The notes beneath the pieces are model-generated. The model made no database searches, was not told the DNA's origin, and worked only from the letters and a program-made list of their open reading frames with translations. From IMG/VR virus record IMGVR_UViG_3300046010_004820, positions 1 through 39,292 of that record: a DNA stretch of 39,292 nt. The stretch is one strand, 5' to 3'. This stretch comes from a virus. Below are positions 1 through 8,379 of this stretch, piece by piece (the first letter of the stretch is position 1; each line of letters starts with the position of its first letter). The position numbers and the translations under genes were made by a program.

Positions 1-2
1 AG

Positions 3-824
3 GAGATGCTTGAGAACCGTTCGGCTCAGGCTCTTGTCAACGTCGCGGGTAAGATGTCCAGCCGGCTCTTGGAGTCGATGGAGCAGTACCTCGGGGTCGA
101 ATGGGTGAAGGACGGTTACGCTGCTGGTAACGAGCTTTCGTTCCACGGCCTGGAGTCGTTCTTCGGCAACAACGGCACGCTCAACGTGTCCACGGGTGCC
201 ACCCGGGCGGCGAACGCTGCGGATCCCTTTGGCTCGCCCAGTGACACCTACGCCGGTCTTTCGACGGCGCTCGGTGCGTACGGTGGCAGCCAGATCACTG
301 GCGTGTGGCCGTCCGGCCGAGCCGATCCTGAGTTCGACTTCTACTCTCCGATCATTGTCAACACAACTTCGACCTACTTCGGTGGTTCGACGTGGGCTGC
401 CAACGCTCGGAAGGCGATCCGCGAGGGCCTGCATCAGGCTCGTCGCAACGACACCAAGGAAGACCAGATCGACATGGTCCTGCTTGATCGTCGGCTGTAC
501 ATCGACTTCCTGAACTCGCTTGAGTCGGCCGAGCGGATCATCGTCACGCCGGGTCGTCCCAACGGGCTTCGCAGCTTCGGCTTCAGCGATGTCACGGAGT
601 TCGACGGCGTGGAGGTCAGCTCGGACGTTTCGGTTCCGGCGAACACGGGCTACGGGCTCGCCATCGGGAACATGGAACTCCTGTCGATGGAAGGTCAGCT
701 GCTTAACAGCGAGGGACCGTTTTACGACGAAATCACGCAGCAATATCGCTACGTGGTGTCCATGCTCGGCAACCTGAAGTTCAAGTCGCCGCGTAACTTC
801 TTCAAGCTCCAAGCTCTCGCCTGA
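3..824 (+). CDS. Major capsid protein (5' partial)
   Basis: Major head subunit, probably HK97-fold. The visible part includes a G-L-E-S-F-F-G stretch, an N-A-A-D...D-T-Y-G/A-G-L-S-T segment and a P-I-I-V-N-T-T-S motif that I recognise from coat proteins of short-tailed phages. The frame is open to the left edge (codon at 3-5 is not a stop). The ATG at 6 follows AGGAG too closely for a normal ribosome site, and about 272 residues is short for the family, which normally has an extra N-terminal arm. I therefore treat the gene as cut by the window edge. The decoration protein follows 17 bases downstream. Confidence 0.85.
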   Translation, partial: EMLENRSAQALVNVAGKMSSRLLESMEQYLGVEWVKDGYAAGNELSFHGLESFFGNNGTLNVSTGATRAANAADPFGSPSDTYAGLSTALGAYGGSQITGVWPSGRADPEFDFYSPIIVNTTSTYFGGSTWAANARKAIREGLHQARRNDTKEDQIDMVLLDRRLYIDFLNSLESAERIIVTPGRPNGLRSFGFSDVTEFDGVEVSSDVSVPANTGYGLAIGNMELLSMEGQLLNSEGPFYDEITQQYRYVVSMLGNLKFKSPRNFFKLQALA

Positions 825-841
825 GAAAGGAATAATCACAG

Positions 842-1486
842 ATGGGACTCCAGGTTGATCCGCCGTTCGGTCTTGGTCAGGTGTTCGGGCCCACTACGCC
901 CAACGACAGCCTCACCGGCCCGGCAAGTGGTTCGTATGGTGATAACTGGGTTGGCTCCGTGAAGGAATTCACGGATGTCAATCCGACGACTGGTGTGGTG
1001 CGCACCAACCGTCGCAAGGTCTGCGTGGCCGTCCGCAACGCTTCGGGCGTGGCGCTCCAGGCCAAGCGTCTGGTGGCGTTCAGCACGTCGGCTGGCAAGC
1101 TGTTCTCGGAAGTCGCTGGCTATGCCCGGCTGGAGAACGAAGAGCGGGTCGGCGTGGTGGACGAGTACCTGCCGGCGACGGGCGTGGCCAACGGCGAGGT
1201 GTTCTGGGTGACGGTGGAGGGTCCGACCGAGGTGGCGTGCGCCATCACGGGCACCAACATCGCTTCCGGTGACCGTCTCGCTGCCATCACGGCTGCGGCC
1301 AGCACGGGCTCCATCACCAATGCGTCCACGGACGCTGCTGGTCGGGTGACGCCTTCGCCTCTGTCGAACGCCACCACTGCCGCTGGCAACAACGGCATCG
1401 GCGTCATTGGGTACGCGACCTCGGCCGGTACGACCACCGGCACGGGTGCGGTCTTGGCGCTTCTTAGCACGCGGTTTCGCGGGTAG
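842..1486 (+). CDS. Capsid decoration/stabilisation protein (DUF2190-like)
   Basis: A 214-residue protein rich in Gly, Ala, Thr and Val, with no membrane segment. Its position directly after the capsid gene and its beta-rich composition (alternating V/A/G/T with many short strands, e.g. G-V-I-G-Y-A-T-S near the C-terminus) fit head decoration proteins of the DUF2190 type, which bind the capsid exterior and stabilise it. The assignment rests on position and composition; no decisive motif is visible. AAAGGA lies about 10 bases before the ATG. A strong hairpin follows the stop codon, suggesting the two capsid genes form one highly expressed unit. Confidence 0.65.
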   Translation: MGLQVDPPFGLGQVFGPTTPNDSLTGPASGSYGDNWVGSVKEFTDVNPTTGVVRTNRRKVCVAVRNASGVALQAKRLVAFSTSAGKLFSEVAGYARLENEERVGVVDEYLPATGVANGEVFWVTVEGPTEVACAITGTNIASGDRLAAITAAASTGSITNASTDAAGRVTPSPLSNATTAAGNNGIGVIGYATSAGTTTGTGAVLALLSTRFRG

Positions 1487-1510
1487 TCGCCCCTAACGGG
1501 GCTTCGGGGG

Positions 1511-1545
1511 GACGGGGCTCGGCCGGGAAACCGCCGGGCCCCGTC
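1511..1545 (+). terminator. Hairpin terminator after the capsid genes
   Basis: A 13-bp stem (1511-1523 with 1533-1545, one G-U pair) closes a 9-base loop of CGGGAAACC. The tail is ATCCATCC, with few T residues, so efficiency is uncertain. A smaller GCCCC-TAA-CGGGGC hairpin lies just upstream near 1489-1502. It would separate capsid-level expression from the genes downstream. Confidence 0.6.
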
Positions 1546-1563
1546 ATCCATCCGGGGTGAACT

Positions 1564-1719
1564 ATGGAACAAGCCGCCATCCAGAATCTGGACTTCCTGC
1601 GTCAGTTGATCGCAGAGACTCGCGGCGACATCCCCTTCATGGACATGCTGCGTCTGCGCATGCTCCAAGGCTCTGGCTTGGGGACTGATGCTTTGTCGAT
1701 TCAACAGGAGGATCGGTGA
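1564..1719 (+). CDS. Small hypothetical protein, 51 aa
   Basis: An ATG-to-TGA frame of 52 codons starting M-E-Q-A-A-I-Q-N-L. It appears helical, with a hydrophobic stretch around F-M-D-M-L-R-L-R-M-L. Its TGA overlaps the ATG of the next gene, the coupling used throughout this window. No family recognised. It sits between the capsid genes and a disordered structural protein, so a minor head role is possible but unproven. Confidence 0.5.
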   Translation: MEQAAIQNLDFLRQLIAETRGDIPFMDMLRLRMLQGSGLGTDALSIQQEDR

Positions 1720-2753
1720 TGCTGCGTGCGCACAACGACCCAACGAACCCGAGCGCTCCTCCTCCCGCCCCCACGGGCGACCAGTACGTTGACCGTCTCA
1801 CCGTCCCGGCCCACATTCCGCGCCAGCAGCTTTTGGCGTGGCTCAAGACTCCCGCCGGCCAGCAGTGGCTGGAGCAGTCGAAGGGCGTGAACGTCACCAC
1901 TACGCAGGGCTGGGGGCCACAAGGCGCTCAGGCGCAGCCTCTGGCAGCGCCGGCCGAGGAGATCCAGGAATGGGTCAAGGAGTCTGGCTGGAACCCATTG
2001 GACGAGCCCGATCCGCCTCTGATGGCCGACATGGCTCCCGACTACTACCAGCAGTGGAACTCACTCTGGAAAGCGTACCGCCAGCAGTACCCGACGTGGA
2101 CCCGCGAGCAGCTGCGAACTGCCGTCCACCAGACGATCATGCAGAAACTTGGCCAAGGGCAGAAGGAGTTTGAGTCTCGCTTCGGGCCTCCCAAGCCTCC
2201 ACCGCCGCCGATGTCCGAGGGCGAGCAGCTGCGTCAGTTGATCGGTGAAGGTCGCAAGCAGATGGAGTCTGAGCTTCAGAGGCAACGGGCCATGGACCAA
2301 CTGAAGCATGAGTTCGGCCAGCGCCGCGCAAGCGACAAGCAGGACCAAGAAGTCCTGAACAGCGGTCGCCAGTGGCGGTGGAACGGCAACAACTACGTGT
2401 ACGACGACACGGACGAAGCCCAGGCCCTGCGTGACGCCTCTAGGCAAAAGGCTCTGGATGATCAGGTGGCCAAGAATCAGGCGCAAGCCCAGAGGCAGCA
2501 GCAGATGTTCCAGAAGCCCCAGGCGGGCGCCAGCGCTTCAGTGCCCAAGCCCGGTCAGGCCCAGCCCATTCAGCCCCAGCCTCAAGGAACTCCCTACGGC
2601 TTTGTGGACCAAGACGGCGACGGCATCAGCGACTACGACCAGCTTGGCCCGTCCTACGCGCCCATTGCCGTGCCCCCAGGCTTCCGGCCCAACACCGGCG
2701 CTAAGGGGAACATGGCCCCCATCGGGCCTCAAGGCCAGCGTTGGGCGTTTTGA
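1719..2753 (+). CDS. Gln/Pro-rich putative structural protein with a Ca-binding-type loop
   Basis: A 344-residue, mostly disordered or helical protein full of Gln, Pro, Lys and Arg, with charged helices around residues 165-250. Near residues 296-308 it carries V-D-Q-D-G-D-G-I-S-D-Y-D-Q, the D-x-D-x-D-G spacing of EF-hand, dockerin or thrombospondin-3 calcium loops. The ATG at 1719 is preferred over the GTG at 1716 because AGGAGG at 1706-1711 gives better spacing. Position between capsid and packaging genes suggests a virion or assembly role; function unknown. Confidence 0.6.
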   Translation: MLRAHNDPTNPSAPPPAPTGDQYVDRLTVPAHIPRQQLLAWLKTPAGQQWLEQSKGVNVTTTQGWGPQGAQAQPLAAPAEEIQEWVKESGWNPLDEPDPPLMADMAPDYYQQWNSLWKAYRQQYPTWTREQLRTAVHQTIMQKLGQGQKEFESRFGPPKPPPPPMSEGEQLRQLIGEGRKQMESELQRQRAMDQLKHEFGQRRASDKQDQEVLNSGRQWRWNGNNYVYDDTDEAQALRDASRQKALDDQVAKNQAQAQRQQQMFQKPQAGASASVPKPGQAQPIQPQPQGTPYGFVDQDGDGISDYDQLGPSYAPIAVPPGFRPNTGAKGNMAPIGPQGQRWAF

Positions 2754-2778
2754 CGCCAACAGGCTAATACTGTAAAAT
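2750..2778 (+). promoter_or_regulatory. Sigma70-type promoter for the packaging operon
   Basis: -35 TTGACG (2750-2755), a 17-base spacer, and -10 TAAAAT (2773-2778). The -35 box overlaps the stop codon of the upstream gene. Transcription would begin around 2785, shortly before the glycosyltransferase ATG at 2804. Local AT-richness in GC-rich DNA strengthens the call. Confidence 0.6.
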
Positions 2779-2803
2779 TGTACACCTACCCCCAAGGTGC
2801 TGC

Positions 2804-3697
2804 ATGGAACACAAGTTCAACATCGGATTCTGTACGTTCTCCTACGGTGGGAACGGCGGCATTGCCTCAGAGGTGCCGCAGATCCGCGAGTGGATGGTCC
2901 CGCTCGTTGCCGGCCTGACGCAGGACAAGCGTATCGCCAGCGTCCGCTACTGGAACATCGCGGACACCCCGGTGACGATGTCCAGGAACAAGGCCGTTCT
3001 GGACGCCCGCGCGGCCAACGTCGATGTGCTGGTGTTTGTCGATTCCGACATGACGCCTGACCTGTACTCAGGCTACGACCCGCAGGCCAAGCCGTTCTTC
3101 CAGTCGTCGTTCGACTTCCTTGTGAATCACTACCACAAGGGGCCATGCGTCATCGGGGCGCCGTACTGCGGGCCGCCGCCGAATGAGTGCGTGTACGTGT
3201 TTGAGTGGCGCAACCTCCGCACCGACAACCCGAACCCCGACTTCCAGCTGAAGATGTACGAACGCCAGCAGGCTGCGTCCATGGCGGGTGTTCAGCCGTG
3301 CGCTGCCCTGCCCACTGGCTTGATCATGTTCGACATGCGGGCCTTTGAGGTCACCGAGCCCAAGAAGGACGGCGACAAGCCGTGGTTCTACTACGAATTC
3401 ACGGACAAGTACGAATCGCAAAAGGCGTCCACGGAGGACGTGACCATGACCAGGGATCTCTCCTTGGTAGGCGTTGAGAAGCTGGGCTACAGCCCCGTGT
3501 ACTGCAACTGGGACGCTTGGGCCGGGCATCACAAGCCGCTGGTGGTTGGCAAGCCGCTCTTCATTGAGCCCAAGGACATCTCGGCCAAGCTCAAGCAGTG
3601 CTGGGAGGCCGGCGTGGATCCGAGCGTCAAGACACTTGAGGTCCAGCCCAAGGGCTCACTGAAGAACTTCATCGACAGCAAACTTGGCCGAGCATAA
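2804..3697 (+). CDS. GT-A type glycosyltransferase
   Basis: A 297-residue protein resembling phage-encoded GT-A fold glycosyltransferases, which move a sugar from a nucleotide-sugar donor to DNA, protein or cell-surface glycan. The DxD metal and nucleotide-sugar motif appears as V-F-V-D80-S-D82-M-T at the end of a beta strand. An upstream T-M-S-R-N (about 58-62) matches the conserved S-R-N region, and E211-D212 in a late acidic segment could be the acceptor-side residues. No signal peptide or membrane segment, so it acts in the cytoplasm. It is first in the packaging operon, an unexpected place. The acceptor cannot be told from sequence. Confidence 0.75.
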   Translation: MEHKFNIGFCTFSYGGNGGIASEVPQIREWMVPLVAGLTQDKRIASVRYWNIADTPVTMSRNKAVLDARAANVDVLVFVDSDMTPDLYSGYDPQAKPFFQSSFDFLVNHYHKGPCVIGAPYCGPPPNECVYVFEWRNLRTDNPNPDFQLKMYERQQAASMAGVQPCAALPTGLIMFDMRAFEVTEPKKDGDKPWFYYEFTDKYESQKASTEDVTMTRDLSLVGVEKLGYSPVYCNWDAWAGHHKPLVVGKPLFIEPKDISAKLKQCWEAGVDPSVKTLEVQPKGSLKNFIDSKLGRA

Positions 3698-4346
3698 GAC
3701 CTGCATAGCGTGCGGGCGTTCTCTGCCTGCAACCCCCGCGAACTTCCACAAGTCCAAGGATGGATTCCACGCCCGCTGTCGGCGGTGTCGGAACAAGAAG
3801 GAACGCGGGGCCCGGCAGCGGAAGCGCAACAAGAAGCTGGAGGAGATTGAGAAGGGCGCGGTGGACTTGTTCATCGCCTCGGCTCGCATCGGCGGGGCCA
3901 ACATCCCGCACTCCTCCGAGTTGCTTGAAGTGATGATGACCTACTTCGGGGGCGTGTCGGGGTTTGCGAACGCATACCTCAAACAATTTTACGACGCCCC
4001 CAGTGGGGGAGCCTTCCGCACCAAGATGCTGGATGGCGTGATGCGGCTCATCGTCAACAACACGGCGATGGGCGGGGCGAAGAAGCCCTTGGAGTTGATG
4101 ACCGAGGAAGAACTGGAGGCCGAGGCTCGTCGCCAGATCATGGAGGCGGCCATGGCCATGCGCGTGAATGGTGAACCCGTAAAGCTGGAGAACAAAAGTG
4201 GAGACGTGCGAGACGTGCAAGTGGTGGAGGAGGCGGATCAGTCCGGAGTACGGGAAGTGCATGAGATACCCGCCGACAGTGATCCCCTATCAGCTGACGG
4301 CGGAGTACCCGACGACGGGCCTGGAATGGGCCTGCGGGGAACATGA
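3684..4346 (+). CDS. Zn-ribbon protein, putative terminase small subunit
   Basis: TTG start at 3684, overlapping the glycosyltransferase by 14 bases. The N-terminus has C-I-A-C-G and C-R-R-C-R pairs (zinc ribbon), followed by a basic helix. The middle (residues about 50-165) looks helical, as in small terminase subunits that recognise phage DNA. It lies immediately before the large terminase, which is the main reason for the call. The last 50 or so residues overlap the frame of the Cys-rich protein at 4198 and look like low-information read-through. A TTG start is needed to retain the first Cys pair. Confidence 0.55.
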   Translation: MAEHKTCIACGRSLPATPANFHKSKDGFHARCRRCRNKKERGARQRKRNKKLEEIEKGAVDLFIASARIGGANIPHSSELLEVMMTYFGGVSGFANAYLKQFYDAPSGGAFRTKMLDGVMRLIVNNTAMGGAKKPLELMTEEELEAEARRQIMEAAMAMRVNGEPVKLENKSGDVRDVQVVEEADQSGVREVHEIPADSDPLSADGGVPDDGPGMGLRGT

Positions 4347-4386
4347 GAAAAAAGCACCCGAAGATCCCGCCGCCGGTCAGCCCTGA
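4198..4386 (+). CDS. Cys-rich mini-protein (C-x2-C-K-W-W type)
   Basis: A 62-residue protein from a GTG start with M-E-T-C-E-T-C-K-W-W, G-K-C-M-R-Y-P-P and W-A-C-G-E-H-E. This spacing of four Cys with conserved Trp and Pro is a common small metal-binding phage protein whose function is not known. It lies wholly out of frame inside the end of the 3684 gene and the start of the large terminase gene. The recognisable motif shows this frame is the coding one over 4198-4340. GGAG lies a suitable distance upstream. Confidence 0.6.
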   Translation: METCETCKWWRRRISPEYGKCMRYPPTVIPYQLTAEYPTTGLEWACGEHEKKAPEDPAAGQP

Positions 4387-6028
4387 CGGCATCGAAAACC
4401 TGGGCGTGACGCAGCACGCCTTCCAGCAGATTCGCGAGGTGCAGGCCGAACTGGCCGAGCGCCGCCTAGAGGCCCTTCGTCTGTATCGCCCCATGCCGCA
4501 CCAGGAAGAGTTCCACAAGTGCGTGGCGAGCGAGCGGATAGTGCTGGGCGGTAACCGTGGCGGAAAGAGTTTGGCAGTCGCTGTTGAAGCCGCGCGCGCT
4601 GTCACTGGCCAAGACCCATACGGCAAGTACCCGGAGAAGGACGGCAACCTCGCAATAGTCGGAAGAAACTGGCCCCACATCGGGCTCGTCATTTATCCGA
4701 TTCTGTTCAAGGCCGGCGCGTTCCGGATCATCAAGGACGAGCATACGGGCCAGTGGCGGTCCATCCAGAAGGGCGACGACAAGTCCAAGAGCAAGCCGGC
4801 TCCCCCGCTCATTCCGCCGCGAATGATCAAGGACATGTCCTGGGTGTTGAAGAACGCCGGCTACCTGAACAAGGTGGAGTTGACCAACGGCTGGACGATC
4901 TGGTGCTTCTCGTCTGAAGGCGAACCGCCCCAAGGCTATCAGGCCGACATGATTTGGCTGGACGAAGACTTGAACAATGAGCGGTGGGTCGGTGAGTGCC
5001 AAGCGCGGCTCGCGGATCGCAAGGGCCGATTTGTGTGGAGCGCGATGCCGCACTCAAAGAACGATGCGCTCATTGGTTTGTGTGAACGCGCCGACAAGGC
5101 GGTTGAGGACAACGTCCCAGATCCGATCATCAAGAAGTTCACCTTCCGCTTCTTGGACAACGACTTCATCGACACCGAAGAGAAGAAGAAGAACATCGAA
5201 CGCTGGGCGGCTCTCGGGCAGGAAGAGCTTCGGATGCGGGCCGAGGGTGAGTTCACCACCGAATCCACGCTCATGTACCCGTCGTTCAATCCGGCGGTCC
5301 ACATCCTCCAGAGAACGGAACTGCCCGATGGAAAGGTGCCGGCCGACTGGACGCGGTACGTTGGCATCGACCCCGGGCATGCGGTGATGGCGACCCTATT
5401 CGCCGCAGTCCCGCCGGATGAGAAATACCTGCTGATCTACGACGAACTGTACATCCGGAACTGCAACGCCCTGATCTGGGGCGAGCAGTTTGCGGAGAAG
5501 GCCAAGGACCAAGCCTTCCGCGTGTTCATCATGGACATGCACGGCGGCGCTCTCCGTGACCTTGGTTCGGGTCGCCTCCCCCATGAGTTGTACACCGAGG
5601 AACTCAAGAAGCGTGGGATCAAGTCGCAGGCTTCGGGAGTCTCCTTCATCCCGGGGTCGGACGACATTGCGGCGCGGACAGCGCTCGTTCGCCAAATGCT
5701 GCACGTCCGGGGCGACGGGACGACCAAGCTCAAGATCCTGGACGGCGCCTGCCCCAATCTCATGCGCGAGATCAAGCGGTACAGAAAGAAGACCACATCG
5801 GTCAACGGGCAGATGTTCGTCACCGATGTCCCGTACACGCGAGGCGATGTCCACGCCTGTCAGGTACTGGAGTACCTCTGCGCCTACGAACCCAAATACT
5901 ACCCACCCCCCAAGGTCTTTGGCCCCGAGCCTTGGTGGGTGAAGTACCTAGCCGACAAACGTCGTCGGCAGGGACAGAGCGAAGATAGCTACGTGATCCT
6001 TGGGCCGACAGGGAGTCTGCGACGATGA
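4343..6028 (+). CDS. terL: Terminase large subunit
   Basis: ATP-driven DNA packaging motor and headful or cos nuclease (561 aa). The ATPase domain has Walker A G69-G-N-R-G-G-K75-S and Walker B M-I-W-L-D207-E208-D. The C-terminal RNase H-like nuclease has Y-V-G-I-D343-P-G, then F-I-M-D398-M-H, then R-G-D502-V-H, the usual acidic triad spacing. Length is normal for a phage TerL. The ATG overlaps the stop of the upstream gene (ATGA). It is followed with a short overlap by a small gene and then the portal. Confidence 0.95.
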   Translation: MRKKHPKIPPPVSPDGIENLGVTQHAFQQIREVQAELAERRLEALRLYRPMPHQEEFHKCVASERIVLGGNRGGKSLAVAVEAARAVTGQDPYGKYPEKDGNLAIVGRNWPHIGLVIYPILFKAGAFRIIKDEHTGQWRSIQKGDDKSKSKPAPPLIPPRMIKDMSWVLKNAGYLNKVELTNGWTIWCFSSEGEPPQGYQADMIWLDEDLNNERWVGECQARLADRKGRFVWSAMPHSKNDALIGLCERADKAVEDNVPDPIIKKFTFRFLDNDFIDTEEKKKNIERWAALGQEELRMRAEGEFTTESTLMYPSFNPAVHILQRTELPDGKVPADWTRYVGIDPGHAVMATLFAAVPPDEKYLLIYDELYIRNCNALIWGEQFAEKAKDQAFRVFIMDMHGGALRDLGSGRLPHELYTEELKKRGIKSQASGVSFIPGSDDIAARTALVRQMLHVRGDGTTKLKILDGACPNLMREIKRYRKKTTSVNGQMFVTDVPYTRGDVHACQVLEYLCAYEPKYYPPPKVFGPEPWWVKYLADKRRRQGQSEDSYVILGPTGSLRR

Positions 6029-6348
6029 GTGAGTACGTGATGCCGGAAGTGCGCCTGGGCGAGTGGGTCTACTTCTATGCCCATGAGGGCGCCGATCCCT
6101 CCGTGGGCGTGGTGACGAAGGCTTCCAAGGAGACGGTGGTCCTGTGGGTCATCACCCCCGGCTACGGTGGAACCGAGAAGCCCAGCGTCCACCACACCAG
6201 CGACCCCCGGCTGGCGGATTACCCGGACTGGAAGCCGTACGGCCTGTGGGAACACCAGCCGCGCGACCCGAAAGTCTCCATTTTGTCCGAGAAACTCGCG
6301 TTCTTGGAGAAGAAGCTGGCTGACCTGGAGGGGCGTAAGGCGAAGTAA
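6025..6348 (+). CDS. Small hypothetical protein with C-terminal coiled coil
   Basis: A 107-residue soluble protein starting with an ATGA overlap on TerL. The first 75 residues are beta-rich (E-W-V-Y-F-Y-A-H, V-V-L-W-V-I-T-P), suggesting a small barrel. The last 28 residues (I-L-S-E-K-L-A-F-L-E-K-K-L) form a leucine-heptad coiled coil. I do not recognise a named family. Its place between TerL and portal suggests a packaging accessory, an inference from order only. Confidence 0.6.
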   Translation: MSEYVMPEVRLGEWVYFYAHEGADPSVGVVTKASKETVVLWVITPGYGGTEKPSVHHTSDPRLADYPDWKPYGLWEHQPRDPKVSILSEKLAFLEKKLADLEGRKAK

Positions 6349-6375
6349 ACGGACATTGATCAGTAGGGAGACTGT

Positions 6376-8379
6376 ATGTCCGAAGAGAATCCGCTGCGGC
6401 CACTTGTCCAGGCTTGGCTGAAAAAGATCGACTTGGCGAAGAAGCACAAAGAGCCCTTCACCAAGGACGGTCAGGAGGCCATGGACTTCTTCTGCGGCGA
6501 TCCGGACTTCATGTGGCGTGATGCGTACGCCCGGGGAGAGAAGGGCTACAACCGTGGCCTTTCTCCCCCGGAATTCCGGATGCAGATCAACCGTGTTTAC
6601 GAGGCCGTAAAAATCTTCGGCGCCGTCATCTGCCACCGGAATCCCCAGCGAACTGTCACCCCTCGGCAGTTCCCGATCATCGGCCCGGCCATGCTTGGGA
6701 TTCAGCCCCAGCCCCCTGTTCCGCAGATGGGGCCCGATGGTCCGGTGATGGGTCCGGACGGCCAGCCGGTGATGATGCCCGACCCCGGCATGCAGATGTA
6801 TCAGCAGATGATCCAGCAGCAGGGGATGAGTTGGGAACGCCGGAAGCTGATCTCCAAGCTCTTGGAAGACTACCTCAACTACACCCCCAACGAACTGGAC
6901 CTCAAGACCCACTCACTGAAGGTGGTGGAAGAGGCGTTCATCAAGGGCGCCGGCGTCTGGTGGCATGAGCTTTACCAGCCTCCGGGTGGGTCGGCGGCAA
7001 TCGCGGGATCGTTCTTCGACTCCATCGACAACCTCGTCTGGGATCCCGACGCGGACGAGATGGAGGACATCCGCTGGGCTGCGAGGAAAAGAGTTCAGCC
7101 CATCAACGAGGTGGCGGCCAAGTTCAACCTGAGCCCCGACCAGCTGAAGGGTCATTTGGAGAGCTACTCCGCCAAGGCCGAAGAAGAACGCCGGGGATAT
7201 GAGTACCGCCGCAAGAACGGCAAGACCAACGACCTCGTCTGCTACTGGGAGATTTACTCCAAGACGGGCTTTGGGGATCGGCTCAAGGATGCGGACGAGA
7301 ACCTCAAGGGCAAGTTCGACGCTCTCGGAGCGAACTGCTACATCGTCGTTGCGGAGGGGATTGAGTTCCCGCTGAACATCCCGCCCGCGGTCTTGCAGGA
7401 GGACGTGGATGAGACGGGCATCCCCCAGCAGCTGTTCCTCAACGCCCAGTGGCCCATTCCCTTTTGGGTCGAACCGAACGGCTGGCCATTCACCGTCCTG
7501 TACTGGAACACCAAGCCGGGATACTCATGGCCGTTCTCGCTGGTGCGCCCAGCTATCGGGGAATTGAGATTCATCAATTGGGCGATGAGCTTCCTCGCCA
7601 CGCGGATTGCGACCAGTTCGCAGACCGTCATCGGCGTGTCCAAGTCTGCGGATCCGGACATCAAGGCCAAGCTCTTGGAGAAGGCCGAGGGTGGTTTCAA
7701 GATTGTTGAAATCTCGGAAGCCATCGGCCGGAATGTGAATGATGTGATCTCGGTCTTCCAGATGCCTGGGGTCACCCAGGACATGTACCAGATCATCGCG
7801 GAAGTCACGGCACTGTTCGACCGGAGAGTGGGCCTGACCGAGCTGATTTACGGCATGACCAGAAATCAGTTCAGGTCAGCCGCAGAGGCCAGCGTGAAGG
7901 CCGAACAGATTTCGGTTCGCCCCGACGCCTATGCGAACGCTCTGGAGGACGCCATGACCATGGTGTCCCGCAAGGAGGCTCTCCTCGCGCGGTGGATGGT
8001 GAAGCCAGAGGACGTGGCTCCGCTTCTGGGGGGCATGGCGGCGCAGGCGTGGGCCATGCACGTCCAGTCCGAGGATCCGGAGTCGATGATCCGCGAGTAC
8101 TCCTACCGGGTCGAAGCAGGGAGTATCAGGAAACCAAACGTCGCGACGAAGACCGAGAACCTGAACAACTTCATGCAGATTGTGATGCCCGTGGCGCAGG
8201 GTCTGATGCAGGCCGGCAATCCGCAGCTGTTCAACTCCATCCTGTCCATGTGGGGCTCGGTCAACCAGATGGACGTGCAGGAGTTCTTGGTGCCGCCGCC
8301 ACCACCTCCTGGGCCGCCGCCGGGCGGGCCGACTCCTGATGCCCCGCAGGGCCCTCCCCCTGAGCCGCAAGGACAGTGA
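6376..8379 (+). CDS. Portal protein
   Basis: A 667-residue portal subunit: the dodecameric ring at the capsid vertex through which DNA passes and to which the tail is fixed. Called from size, position after TerL, and features typical of podovirus portals: an N-terminal helical region with F-R-M-Q-I-N-R-V-Y-E, a middle beta region (Y-E-Y-R-R-K...L-V-C-Y-W-E-I-Y), and a long helical stem region with Q-F-R-S-A-A-E-A-S-V-K-A-E-Q. The C-terminus is Pro-rich (from about residue 635). AGGGAG precedes the ATG at 6376. It overlaps the next gene by GTGA. Confidence 0.85.
   Translation: MSEENPLRPLVQAWLKKIDLAKKHKEPFTKDGQEAMDFFCGDPDFMWRDAYARGEKGYNRGLSPPEFRMQINRVYEAVKIFGAVICHRNPQRTVTPRQFPIIGPAMLGIQPQPPVPQMGPDGPVMGPDGQPVMMPDPGMQMYQQMIQQQGMSWERRKLISKLLEDYLNYTPNELDLKTHSLKVVEEAFIKGAGVWWHELYQPPGGSAAIAGSFFDSIDNLVWDPDADEMEDIRWAARKRVQPINEVAAKFNLSPDQLKGHLESYSAKAEEERRGYEYRRKNGKTNDLVCYWEIYSKTGFGDRLKDADENLKGKFDALGANCYIVVAEGIEFPLNIPPAVLQEDVDETGIPQQLFLNAQWPIPFWVEPNGWPFTVLYWNTKPGYSWPFSLVRPAIGELRFINWAMSFLATRIATSSQTVIGVSKSADPDIKAKLLEKAEGGFKIVEISEAIGRNVNDVISVFQMPGVTQDMYQIIAEVTALFDRRVGLTELIYGMTRNQFRSAAEASVKAEQISVRPDAYANALEDAMTMVSRKEALLARWMVKPEDVAPLLGGMAAQAWAMHVQSEDPESMIREYSYRVEAGSIRKPNVATKTENLNNFMQIVMPVAQGLMQAGNPQLFNSILSMWGSVNQMDVQEFLVPPPPPPGPPPGGPTPDAPQGPPPEPQGQ

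Noticed and set aside
5989-6912. Minus-strand frame (307 codons) opposite the portal start
   Set aside because: Overlaps two confident + strand genes and lacks any recognisable domain or ribosome site.
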